A stretch of DNA of 12,051 nucleotides from Chitinophagaceae bacterium UBA2791 (GTDB taxonomy: Bacteria; Bacteroidota; Bacteroidia; Chitinophagales; Chitinophagaceae), in the NCBI GenBank assembly GCA_002352105.1, contig DEHV01000062.1, positions 1 to 12,051 of the forward strand. Reading direction: 5' to 3'. Made by a program: the position numbers and the translations under genes. The first letter of the stretch is position 1; every line of letters begins with the position of its first letter. The notes under the pieces were generated by a model. That model made no database searches. It saw nothing but the letters and a program-made list of their open reading frames with translations, and had not been told where the DNA came from. Shown one piece after another: positions 1 to 8,500 of the stretch.

Positions 1-261
1 GCCCACTTCTTCAAGGAAGTGATCACTTCCGAAGGAAGCAATAGCTTAAAACCCCAAAAGGAGATCTTTGATTATGCATTGAGAAGGGCCAATGCCTTGC
101 CCGACCGAAGCATCATGATCGGCGACAACATAGAAGCGGATATCCAGGGCGCGATCAATGCGGGGATAGACCAGGTATTCGTGAATCATGAAAATATCGA
201 CTGCGATATCCGGCCTACCTATATCGTCCACTCCCTGCCGCAACTGCAGGAGATTTTCTAA
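1..261 (+). CDS. HAD-family hydrolase, C-terminal part (5' end outside window)
   Basis: The reading frame is open from base 1 and ends with TAA at 259-261, so about 86 C-terminal residues are visible and the true start lies upstream. Two HAD-superfamily motifs are present: the conserved lysine of motif III in the stretch SLKPQKEIF, and motif IV with GDNIEADIQGA, whose aspartates help bind Mg2+ in the phosphatase site. The following AINAGID fits the YjjG-like (noncanonical pyrimidine nucleotidase) and related phosphoglycolate-phosphatase-like subfamilies known in Bacteroidota. The nucleophile motif DxD and the cap domain lie outside the window, so the substrate cannot be assigned. A GTG at 19 is an internal valine codon and not a likely start. 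The gene converges on psd with a 4-base overlap of their ends (258-261). Confidence 0.85.
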   Translation, partial: AHFFKEVITSEGSNSLKPQKEIFDYALRRANALPDRSIMIGDNIEADIQGAINAGIDQVFVNHENIDCDIRPTYIVHSLPQLQEIF

Positions 262-914
262 AACCTCGCCAACACCGTTACCCCGCCCTGCACCACCTGG
301 TTTAGCTCTACCTCTACCTTTGTGCCTACGGGCAGCAACAGGTCGACCCGGCTTCCGAATTTTATGAATCCCATTTCGGCGGATTGATCCGCCTGCTGCC
401 CCAGCTTCAGGTAGTTGACGATCCTCCGCGCAACAGCGCCGGCGATCTGCTTCACCAGCACTTCGGCATGGGCATTCCGGATCACCACGGTGTGCCTTTC
501 ATTTTCGGTGGAAGACTTGGGATGCCAGGCTACCAGGTATTTTCCCTTATGGTATTGGTTGTACACCACTTCCCCGCTCACCGGGTTGCGGTTCTGGTGA
601 ACATTAGCGGGGCTCATAAATATAGAGATCTGTAATCTTTTACCCTTGAAGTATTCTTCATCGACAGTCTCTTCGATCACCACTACTTTTCCATCCGCGG
701 GAGAGATCACCAACTGGTCGCCGGTAACGAGCTTTCTCTTGGGAACCCTGAAAAAAGACAGCACGAATAGCCAAAACAATATGGTCAGTAAAAAAACACA
801 CCAGCTCAGCCAGGGATAATGAAAACTGATAAAATAAAAAGAAGCCAGGTTGACCGCCACAAAAAATATCGAAACGATCATAATGGTCTTAATGCCCTCT
901 CGGTGTATCGTCAT
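258..914 (-). CDS. psd: Phosphatidylserine decarboxylase, short form (proenzyme)
   Basis: This 218-residue protein should decarboxylate phosphatidylserine to phosphatidylethanolamine at the inner membrane. Two hydrophobic stretches (about residues 11-31 and 36-55) anchor the N terminus. The catalytic domain shows SPADG (Asp73), the ANVHQNRNP segment (His106) and KFGSRVD, where self-cleavage between Gly187 and Ser188 would produce the pyruvoyl cofactor on the small alpha chain. The cleavage motif is FGSR rather than the LGST of E. coli Psd. This is usual for the compact PSD-A type of about 210-230 residues found in Bacteroidota and Archaea. The start is the ATG at 914, with no clear Shine-Dalgarno site. 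The gene lies 90 bases downstream of cdsA on the same strand, which fits a phospholipid-synthesis group. No phosphatidylserine synthase gene is visible here. Confidence 0.94.
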   Translation of the reverse strand: MTIHREGIKTIMIVSIFFVAVNLASFYFISFHYPWLSWCVFLLTILFWLFVLSFFRVPKRKLVTGDQLVISPADGKVVVIEETVDEEYFKGKRLQISIFMSPANVHQNRNPVSGEVVYNQYHKGKYLVAWHPKSSTENERHTVVIRNAHAEVLVKQIAGAVARRIVNYLKLGQQADQSAEMGFIKFGSRVDLLLPVGTKVEVELNQVVQGGVTVLARF

Positions 915-932
915 GAATCAAAAATTAATCTT

Positions 933-940
933 CAAAATTA
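933..940 (-). promoter_or_regulatory. Candidate Bacteroidota -7 promoter element before psd
   Basis: On the minus strand the octamer reads TAATTTTG, an exact match to the Bacteroidota -7 consensus TAnnTTTG, and it ends 18 bases before the psd ATG. No TTG is found 17-23 bases further upstream; the nearest TTTG (967-970) is 26 bases away. The match may therefore be chance in AT-rich DNA. If real, psd could be transcribed separately from cdsA. Confidence 0.3.
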
Positions 941-1004
941 GGCAAACCGTCCACGTAAAAAAACTTCAAAATACCCTCGTACACATATAATATCCATGCA
1001 TCTG

Positions 1005-1889
1005 TTATCCTCTTAAAAAAATCTCGACATATACCCATACAAATGGCGCTGCAATCAACAAGGAATCGAAACGATCAAGAAAACCGCCATGCCCGGGCAT
1101 AATATTCCCGCTATCCTTTACGCCGGCCATGCGTTTGATCTTGCTTTCCAGCAGGTCTCCGCTTGTTCCCGCCACGCTGGCGATCAGCGCGATCATCAGG
1201 CAATGGATCGTAGCGATATCTTTTAACACCGGGACATACCTGCTGACTATTGCCACTACCGCTACGCAGAGCACAATACCGCCGATGGTCCCCTCCCAGG
1301 TCTTTTTAGGAGAGATAGATGAGAAAGGCGTTCTGCCGATCAGGGAGCCTACGAGATAAGCCATCGTATCGTTGATCCACATACAGGCGATGATCAGCAG
1401 GGGCAGCGCGGGCCTCGCCGGAACCATATAGGCATCCTTGGGCGCGGGAAAAGACATCATATCGATCAGCAATCCACAGCTCAGGGAAATGTACAGGATA
1501 CCCAGGGCGGAGCGTCCGATATTCTTCAGGGAGATATTGTTCGCAAACAATATCTCAGAGATAGGCAACAGAAAGGCAAACAGCAGGCCCAGCCACCACC
1601 CGATGGAATGAAGCGATAAGGCGCCAAAGGCAAAAGCGTCATTGGTAAAATACAACATGAGACACCATCCCGCGATCATAGAGCCGTACCGGTGAAAGGC
1701 GGAGATGCCCGCATATTCCGGGTCGATCTTCACCACGAGCTGTTGGTATTCTCTCCAGCAACCAAAATGAATAATGGTAAAGAGCAGGAAAAAGCTCCAG
1801 TGGTTGATCAATAAACCCGCGGCCATAATGAGAACAAACACGATCGCTGTGAGGGCCCTTGTCTTTAAAGCAGTAATATTTAGCGCCAT
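1005..1889 (-). CDS. cdsA: Phosphatidate cytidylyltransferase (CDP-diacylglycerol synthase)
   Basis: This 294-residue integral membrane enzyme makes CDP-diacylglycerol from CTP and phosphatidic acid, the branch-point precursor of all phospholipids. It has multiple hydrophobic segments (for example residues 13-28, 32-44, 70-82, 98-112, 164-180, 203-216 and 230-241). The family signature spans residues 249-276 and contains SKIKR, KDSGNIMPGHGG and DRFDS, with the conserved acidic residues that bind metal and CTP. A second conserved segment, SPKKTWEG, lies at residues 193-200, followed by GDLLESK. Length is normal for the family. The ATG start at 1889 is preceded by an A/T-rich stretch. The psd gene follows on the same strand and the CPBP protease gene precedes it 119 bases away. 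In Bacteroidota, as I recall, cdsA and psd are often adjacent. Confidence 0.95.
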   Translation of the reverse strand: MALNITALKTRALTAIVFVLIMAAGLLINHWSFFLLFTIIHFGCWREYQQLVVKIDPEYAGISAFHRYGSMIAGWCLMLYFTNDAFAFGALSLHSIGWWLGLLFAFLLPISEILFANNISLKNIGRSALGILYISLSCGLLIDMMSFPAPKDAYMVPARPALPLLIIACMWINDTMAYLVGSLIGRTPFSSISPKKTWEGTIGGIVLCVAVVAIVSRYVPVLKDIATIHCLMIALIASVAGTSGDLLESKIKRMAGVKDSGNIMPGHGGFLDRFDSLLIAAPFVWVYVEIFLRG

Positions 1890-2008
1890 GAAAAAATCGG
1901 ATAATAGTTATCAAAGCGTTTAGGGAAACAAAAAATACAGTTTATCGTATGAAAATCAGTTGCCGGTTATCTTAGGTCCGGACGATACATAGGTTTTATT
2001 AATCAGCC

Positions 2009-2929
2009 TTACGCGATAAATTGGTTGTTTTCATTCAAGTCGTCGATCTCATATTCCCTTGTATAGGTTACGGCGGATTGTTTCAGAAATATCCATACGA
2101 TAACGGCTACGGCGATAGCGCTGACCAATGCCGCCAAAACCGGAACGGAAGGGTTCTGGCTGACATATTTGGGCGCATACGAAACCACGCCCACCTGTAC
2201 GCCATTGTACACGAAATGCGCCAGGATGCTGGTCCACAAACTGCCGCTAAACCAGTACATGGCGCCCAGCAATACCCCTAAGAACATCCTGGGCAAAAAT
2301 CCTTCGAACTGCAAATGAAAGGCAGAGAACAGGAAAGCAGTGAAAATAATGCCCCCCCAGGGATGCCTGAAAATGGAAATGAATATTCGTTGCAATACGC
2401 CCCGGAAAGCGACCTCCTCACAGATAGCGGGCAGCAGGGCAATCACGATAATATTGATCAGCACATCGGCAAAGCCATCGGCTTTTAAGAAAGCTTCCAT
2501 TTGTCTGGTCGCGTCTTTTTCAAAGGCGCTCATCCAGTCGGGCAGGGGGATCGACTGGTTGATCTCTCCCAACCAGAATACCAGGGGAAAGGCCAGCAGC
2601 ATGCAAAGCGAGGCAAGCAAATAGAGATTATTCCTGCCCGCAGGCCTAAACCCTAAAAAATAGAGCGGCCTGCCATTAAAGACAATCAGGGCAAAAGCAA
2701 TCGCCGGTAATAAAAAGATCACCAGGGAAGAAATGGCCTGTATCCATTTCATCGATTTGACGATCCGGGGATCATTCCAGTCCATCTGATCCACGCCTAC
2801 CAGCGGAATGCCGCTCATCGCCGCCATCCCTACCATCATCAGGGAGGCAATAATAAAGGCGCTCCCCAGCAAACCCAGGAATATGGCCAACTGGGACCAG
2901 GGAGATTTAACGCGTAAATGACCTATCAT
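2009..2929 (-). CDS. CPBP-family intramembrane metalloprotease (CAAX-protease-like)
   Basis: This 306-residue polytopic membrane protein belongs to the CPBP (Abi/CAAX protease, Rce1-like) family. The three catalytic motifs are intact: EExxxR (Glu171, Glu172, Arg176, in CEEVAFRG), FxxxH (Phe201-His205, in FSAFHLQ) and HxxxN (His238-Asn242, in AHFVYN). Hydrophobic segments occur at about residues 15-38, 66-84, 104-121, 158-169, 193-204, 216-228 and 260-280, followed by a short polar tail. The family includes eukaryotic CAAX prenyl proteases; most bacterial members have unknown substrates. I chose the ATG at 2929. A TTG at 2935, two codons upstream, is in frame but less likely. It is divergent from dusB across a 69-base spacer and upstream of cdsA on the same strand. 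A role in envelope or peptide processing is inferred from the family only. Confidence 0.9.
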   Translation of the reverse strand: MIGHLRVKSPWSQLAIFLGLLGSAFIIASLMMVGMAAMSGIPLVGVDQMDWNDPRIVKSMKWIQAISSLVIFLLPAIAFALIVFNGRPLYFLGFRPAGRNNLYLLASLCMLLAFPLVFWLGEINQSIPLPDWMSAFEKDATRQMEAFLKADGFADVLINIIVIALLPAICEEVAFRGVLQRIFISIFRHPWGGIIFTAFLFSAFHLQFEGFLPRMFLGVLLGAMYWFSGSLWTSILAHFVYNGVQVGVVSYAPKYVSQNPSVPVLAALVSAIAVAVIVWIFLKQSAVTYTREYEIDDLNENNQFIA

Positions 2930-2998
2930 AAGCAATTATCTGTGTAAATTAGCGCTCATTTTTGTACAATATACGGATAAGCTGACAGCCGCTTTCAA

Positions 2999-4036
2999 AT
3001 GACTAAATTAGGCAACCTATCGCTCCCTGAATTTCCCTTGCTTCTCGCGCCCATGGAGGATGTGAGCGACCCGCCATTCAGGGCGGTGTGCAAGGATAAC
3101 GGGGCCGATCTCATGTACACTGAGTTCATCTCTTCGGAGGGGCTGATCCGGGATGCCATCAAAAGCCGTAAAAAGCTGGATATATTCGATTACGAACGTC
3201 CTATCGGTATCCAGATATTCGGCGGTGATGAAGAGAGCCTTTCGCTGGCGGCAAAGATCGTGGATGTCACCAATCCTGATCTCCTGGATATCAATTTTGG
3301 CTGCCCGGTGAAAAAAGTGGCCTGCAAAGGCGCAGGCGCGGGAGTGTTGAAAGACCTGGACCTGATGGTCAGGCTTACCGATGCCGTGGTAAGATCCACC
3401 AAACTACCGGTTACTGTAAAGACCAGGCTGGGTTGGGACGATAATACCAGGAATGTGGAAGAAGCCGCTGAACGCCTCCAGGATGTGGGCATACAGGCGC
3501 TAAGCATACATGGCCGCACCCGCACGCAGATGTATAAGGGATCGGCCGACTGGACCCTGATCGGCAAGATCAAAAACAATCCCCGTATCCATATTCCCAT
3601 CTTCGGCAACGGCGATATCGATTCTCCCGAGAAAGCGCTGGAATACCGGAACAGGTATGGGGTGGATGGGGTCATGATCGGCAGGGCGGCCATCGGCTAT
3701 CCCTGGATATTTAACGAGATCAAACATTTCATGCAAACCGGCGAACACCTGCCTCCCCCAACCATTGAGCAACGCATCGAGGTATGCCGCAAACATCTCC
3801 GCCGCTCCTATGAATGGAAGGGCCCCGTGGTGGGCATCCTCGAAATGAGAAGGCATTATGCCAACTACCTGAAAGGGCTTCCGAATATAAAGGAATACCG
3901 CGCCAGGCTGGTGACCCTGAAGGAAATAGAGGAGATAGAAGCGGTACTAAACGAGATCGCTGTTCAATATGCAGGGTTTGCATTCCAGAAATCCGCCATC
4001 GTATTGGAGAACTACCACGAAAAATGCGCGATATAA
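2999..4036 (+). CDS. dusB: tRNA-dihydrouridine synthase DusB
   Basis: This 345-residue cytoplasmic FMN enzyme reduces specific uridines of tRNA to dihydrouridine using NADPH. Motifs run in the expected order: LLLAPMEDVSDPPFR (residues 14-28, FMN-binding loop), INFGCPVKK with catalytic Cys102, VKTRLGWD with Lys141, SIHGRTRTQMYKGSADW with His171, GNGDI (203-207) for FMN phosphate binding, and GVMIGRAAIGYPWIF (224-238). The C-terminal helical tRNA-binding domain follows from about residue 250, with the typical RRHYANYLKG segment. The match is to the DusB/NifR3 subgroup and length is normal. The start is the ATG at 2999. The gene stands alone on the plus strand, divergent from the CPBP protease gene and convergent with the glycerate kinase gene. 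Confidence 0.95.
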   Translation: MTKLGNLSLPEFPLLLAPMEDVSDPPFRAVCKDNGADLMYTEFISSEGLIRDAIKSRKKLDIFDYERPIGIQIFGGDEESLSLAAKIVDVTNPDLLDINFGCPVKKVACKGAGAGVLKDLDLMVRLTDAVVRSTKLPVTVKTRLGWDDNTRNVEEAAERLQDVGIQALSIHGRTRTQMYKGSADWTLIGKIKNNPRIHIPIFGNGDIDSPEKALEYRNRYGVDGVMIGRAAIGYPWIFNEIKHFMQTGEHLPPPTIEQRIEVCRKHLRRSYEWKGPVVGILEMRRHYANYLKGLPNIKEYRARLVTLKEIEEIEAVLNEIAVQYAGFAFQKSAIVLENYHEKCAI

Positions 4037-4245
4037 GCGTGCGTTTATTGACGATACCCCTAAATTAGATTGGGTCTCCCCGAAAATTGTTATGAGATGT
4101 GCGTTTTCTTTTTTTGGAGAAGCATTTTTGGGTCTTGTGTGGAGTCGGGTTGGTGTTAAGGGTCGGATATTTAATGTTGTTCTAAATTGGCATTGTGCGA
4201 CGCCTCATATATCATCTTTAAATCAATACGATATAGGAAAGACGC
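4037..4245. other. Convergent intergenic spacer, T/G-rich, no clear gene
   Basis: This 209-base spacer separates the convergent ends of dusB and the glycerate kinase gene. It is visibly more A/T-rich than its flanks. Between about 4121 and 4200 the plus strand is strongly T/G-biased with few cytosines. A run of seven T follows GTTTTC near 4108-4115, but I found no strong GC stem before it, so a canonical terminator cannot be called. An open frame crosses the spacer but begins inside dusB and has no family resemblance. Confidence 0.5.
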
Positions 4246-5382
4246 TCATCTATTTTTAATAGCCAGCATATTGCCGATCATTGCCGCCGTACGTTTTAGA
4301 CTGGCAGCCGTCAACTGCATAGCCGATTCCAGCGATAAGGGCTGATGCCCGATAGCGATCAGCGCATCAAAATAGCGGTCCAGCTCAGCATCTGTATCAA
4401 GGGGTATCTTGCCAGCCAGCCCGATCACCGGGATGTTTTTCTCCTTTGCCTTCCTGGCTACGCCATAGGGTGCTTTTCCATTCAGCGTTTGCCGGTCGAT
4501 GCTGCCTTCGGCGGTGATCAGCAGGTCGGCCTTCCCCAGCGCTTCATCAAACTGCGTGATCTCCAGGAACTGGTCGATCCCGTTCGCCAGCCTTGCGCCG
4601 GCAAATGCGGCCAGTCCGGCTGCCGTTCCTCCGGCAGCCCCGCCATGCCTGACCGAACCCATATCAAAGCCGGTTTGCTGCAAAGCGATCTCCCGGAACC
4701 TCGCCAGCGCCGCATCCAGGGTCTTTACCATTTCAGGCGTGGCGCCTTTCTGGGGACCAAAAACCGCGGCGGCCCCATCGGCCCCTAACAATATATTCTC
4801 AACATCGCAGAGAATAATGAATTCCGTTTCCAGTATCCGTTTGTCCAGGCCTGCGCTATCAATGGCGTGGAGAGCGCTTAGCGATTCGGGCAGCCCGTTC
4901 AGTTCCTTTCCATCCTTATCCAGGAAGCGTAGGCCCAGCGCCTGGAGAATACCGGTAGCGCCATCCACCGTAGCGCTGCCGCCGATGCCCATGATGATCT
5001 TCTGCGGGGACAGATCCAATGCCGCCTGCAATAACCTGCCCGTTCCGTAGGTAGTGGCGCGGAGCGGGTTGTATTCTTCCGGTTTCAGTTGCCGCAGCCC
5101 CGAAGCATCGGCCATTTCAATCACCGCCAGCCGTTGGCTGCCGATCCATCCAAAGGAAGAAGAGATCTTTCTTCCCAGCGCATCCGTGGTTTCAATACTT
5201 CTTGTCTCCCCTTTCAAATGGCTGATCAGCAGTTCTGCTGTTCCATCGCCGCCATCGCCAACCGGGAAGCAGGCGCAGGTCGGTTTCAACCGGCTTTGCA
5301 ACAGGCCCTCGCGGATGCGCTCCGCTGCCGACGCGGCGTCGAGGCTGTTTTTAAAGGCATTCGGCGCAATCAGTATATGCAT
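4246..5382 (-). CDS. Glycerate kinase, type 2 (GlxK/GarK family)
   Basis: This 378-residue cytoplasmic enzyme should phosphorylate D-glycerate with ATP; family members give 2-phosphoglycerate, feeding glycolysis. Family segments are clear: ILIAPNAFKNSLDA at the N terminus, PVGDGGDGTAE (40-50), the glycine-rich MGIGGSATVDGATG (131-144), CDVEN (192-196), AAVFGPQKGAT (205-215), the glycine/alanine-rich RHGGAAGGTAAGLAAF (245-260) and LLITAEGSIDRQTLNGKAP (287-305). Two positions differ from the versions I know best: CDVENIL where many have CDVxNPL, and TAEG where many have TGEG. These may be lineage variants and do not suggest loss of function. The start is the ATG at 5382. It follows the large heme lipoprotein gene on the same strand after 204 bases, so co-transcription is possible but not shown. 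I cannot choose between glxK and garK. Confidence 0.92.
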   Translation of the reverse strand: MHILIAPNAFKNSLDAASAAERIREGLLQSRLKPTCACFPVGDGGDGTAELLISHLKGETRSIETTDALGRKISSSFGWIGSQRLAVIEMADASGLRQLKPEEYNPLRATTYGTGRLLQAALDLSPQKIIMGIGGSATVDGATGILQALGLRFLDKDGKELNGLPESLSALHAIDSAGLDKRILETEFIILCDVENILLGADGAAAVFGPQKGATPEMVKTLDAALARFREIALQQTGFDMGSVRHGGAAGGTAAGLAAFAGARLANGIDQFLEITQFDEALGKADLLITAEGSIDRQTLNGKAPYGVARKAKEKNIPVIGLAGKIPLDTDAELDRYFDALIAIGHQPLSLESAMQLTAASLKRTAAMIGNMLAIKNR

Positions 5383-5586
5383 GGGGCCAAATTCGGCAAT
5401 TATTTTAACACCTGATCAGGAGAGTTAAATTTTATCGCGGTATGTCCGGTAACGGATAGGGCGCCTTAAACCGTATTATACATTGTTCTTGTTACCTCAT
5501 GTTATAGAGCGATGAAGAATGAGCGCGCTGATCCGGCAAAAGGTTCCGGACCCCCGCCGCATAATTTGATGAGGAAGCAACCCGGC
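5383..5586. other. Intergenic spacer before glycerate kinase
   Basis: This 204-base spacer lies between two minus-strand genes. It holds a 5-bp inverted repeat (TCCGG at 5532-5536 and CCGGA at 5546-5550) with a 9-base loop, and a perfect 10-base palindrome CCTGATCAGG at 5411-5420, about 29 bases before the glycerate kinase ATG. The palindrome could be an operator but is short enough to be chance. No T-tract terminator or TAnnTTTG element was found. The spacing suggests that the kinase gene could have its own promoter. Confidence 0.35.
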
Positions 5587-8500
5587 TTATCCCTTTTTCA
5601 GCCCTGCCATGTATTCCAGCAGATCGGCTAATTCCTGGTCGGATAGCGACTCATGAAGTCCCGATATCATCATCGATTCTTTCAATTCCTTCCTGGAAAC
5701 CACTTCGCTTGTTTGGATCTGCCTTGTCATGCCGCCGGGAAATTTAAGCGTCAGGCTCTCGGCGGTTTCGCTGGAGATGATGCCCGCTACGGTGGAGCCA
5801 TCCTTCAAAGTGATCTCCCATCCTTCATACCCAAAACCAATGCCTGCAGAAGGTTGAAGAATAGCTTCCAGCAACGCCTCCTTCGGCAGTTTGGAGCCGA
5901 TCTCCGTTAGCTTAGGGCCAAAATCAAATCCCTGGTCTCCCGCCTGGTGACATACCGCGCAATAATTTTTAAATAAGGTTTTTCCCATGACCGGATCGGC
6001 TTTCAGGGCTTGCAACGCCGCCAGCTCAGGCATTTTTCTCACAGACCTGCCTTGCTCCTGAGGCAGGTATAAGGCTGCTTTCGCTCTTATTGTTGCGCTC
6101 CAGGCCTCTTTGATACCGCTGGCTAGCGAGGCCTTCAGCGACTCGGGCGTGTTTTTGCTGTCCAGCAATTCCACAGCAATGTTTTCGCCATACCCGCTCC
6201 TGCCTATCCGGCTGGCGGCCTGCTGCCGGAGCGCGTCATCGTATTTCCCTGAAAAAGCAATCTGGCGGAGCATATCAACAGATCTTTTATTTCCCACGGA
6301 GCCTAGCGACTGCAACAATTTATAGGCGGAAGAACTGTCTCCGCGCTGCTGCACAATATCCCAGATCAATTTGTCGAGCTTAAAATCGAGTAAGATCTCG
6401 GCGGCGGTCCTGCCCATTGGCTGACGCGAATGGTTAATCGCCATCTTCAATAACCTGGGTCCCTCTGTTTTCAAGGCATATCTTTTTACCATCTCGAGAT
6501 ATTCCGGCGTTCCCTCCAGGGAGGAGAGCGTCTGGCGCAATACCTGTTGCGCCATAACGGACGACCGTATGGCCCGCGGATCCAGGTGCGTCAACACAAG
6601 TTTATTGAACCCCGGGTATTGGGATGCCGTATCCTCGAGCATTTTTACGAGATAACCCGATTTGGAAGGGCCCTGGTGAAAATCGAAAGCCCTGAAATAG
6701 CGGAGCCGGGTAGAAAGATCGGAGGGCTCAGCGGCCAGTTTTGCCAGGTAGGGAACCGCTTGCTCACACCTGGCGCGCCACACGATATCGCGATAACCGG
6801 GGTTTTGTAATGGATCTTTTACCCGCGAAACAAAAGCTGCAAAGAACCGGTCCCATTGCTTATCAGCGCCTATCCCCAACGCTTCCAGGTACCAGCGGTC
6901 GTTCCCGTTATGCCTGGCCGCAAGCGCCGCCCATAGATCAGCGGCCGCAGGGCTCTTGCAGTGATATAACGCCAATGCGCATTCGCGGATCACCTGCGGA
7001 TCGGGATCGTTGATCAGCCGGCTGACGATCTTCGTTATTTCCAGGCCCGACTGCCGCGCCGCGCGAATACCCGTTATGCGGAGATCGGCGGTATCGTCGT
7101 TGATCGCCTGGTCTATATATTTTTCGCGGTGCGCCGTATTTTTTCCCGGCATCTTCACCAGGGCCCACAGAACCCTTGCCCGCATGCGCGGATCATTGCC
7201 GGTCGATTGCCAGAATTTTTCCAGAACGGGAATAGCATTTTCTCCCATCGACAACAGCGCCGTATAAGCGCGATGCCTGGCGGACAGATTAGGGTTCTGC
7301 AATGCCGCCAAGGCGCCGGAGGGCGTCGTATAATCGAATACCGGCATAGTATATTTTGCGCCGGGGGGAGCTACCCGGTAGATCCTTCCCCGCTGCTGGT
7401 CGCCCGCAGCATGGCCTCCGACGGCGGGATCATACCAGTCTGCCACGATCAGGGAACCATCCGGCGCAACGCATACGTCTACCGGGCGGAACCATTGGTC
7501 GCCCTCATTCTTAAGGATGTTGATCATTCCTGCGGTATAGCCGGCCCCGTTTTTTTGCGCCGGGTAAGCCCTTACCACATTCACGCCCGCGTCGGCATGG
7601 ATCATCTGCCCCTGGAAGGGCCGGGGCAATAAGGAGCCTTCATATATGGCCATGCCGGTGGGCGAGCCGGCGCCCGTCTGCAATACATTCGGAACCACGC
7701 CCGGATCGTTCAGATGCCAATGTCTTAACGGAATGGAATCCTCACGGTTGGTGCGGTTCTCCTGCCATCCGGCGCCGGTCAGCTCGTCGGTATAACCATA
7801 GTTGCCATATTCCATTACATAATTGATCCTCACCCCGCGGTTGCCGTCGTCGTCATTATCGCTCTGCCATATCGTGCCGTAGCTGTCCACCGTCGCCTCA
7901 TAGTTGTTCCGGAAATTATGGCCCAGGCATTCCACATTCGAGCCATCGGGATCGCAGCGGAACAGCATGCCCTGCTTATATTTTGCCGGTCCTATCTCGT
8001 CGCCGTCCTGGTCGCGGACCGTCGCGCCGCTCTTATCCTTAAGGGTTTCCCCGTAATTGCCCATGGCAAAATAGAACTTGCCATCGACGCCAACGGTCAC
8101 TGCATGCACGCCATGATCATGCTGCTCGCCGCCAATGCCCTGGAACAGGATCTCCTTCCTGTCTGCCTTATCATCGCCGTCATCGTCGTACAGCGACCAT
8201 ATATAGGGGCTCTGGGAGATCAATACCCTGTTTCCCAACACGCATATGCCGAGGGGAGCGTTGAGTTCGGGCGACTGGTAAAAGATCTTTGCGGTATCTG
8301 CAATACCGTCTTCGTCCCGATCTTCGAGGATCAGGATGCGGTCGCCCTCGGCGCGCGAAGGATTGCCGTTGATCTCCGGCCGGTAATTATAGGCTTCAGT
8401 TACCCATACGCGCCCGCGTTCGTCCACATCAATATTAGTGGGATTTACCAGCATCGGCTCGGCTGCCATGGTCTGTACGCGCAGCCCTTCGGCTACGGCA

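Noticed and set aside
2930..2935. TTG start two codons upstream for the CPBP protease
   Set aside because: An ATG lies two codons later, and nothing in the upstream sequence favours TTG.
4075..4120. TCTCC/GGAGA pairing with an A/T inner stem as a terminator for dusB
   Set aside because: The stem is interrupted by mismatches, is mostly A-T inside, has a long loop, and is not followed by a T tract.
3969..4259. Plus-strand 96-codon open frame crossing the end of dusB and the spacer
   Set aside because: It begins inside dusB in another frame, ends inside the glycerate kinase gene, and its translation shows no recognisable motif or sensible composition.
4499..5050. 183-codon plus-strand open frame antisense to glycerate kinase
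   Set aside because: It lies entirely opposite a clear family member and is rich in Ser, Ala and Pro, as expected of a shadow frame in GC-rich coding DNA.
5411..5420. 10-base palindrome CCTGATCAGG before the glycerate kinase gene as an operator
   Set aside because: It is a single short palindrome with no second copy or promoter element nearby, so chance cannot be excluded; it is noted only in the spacer entry.
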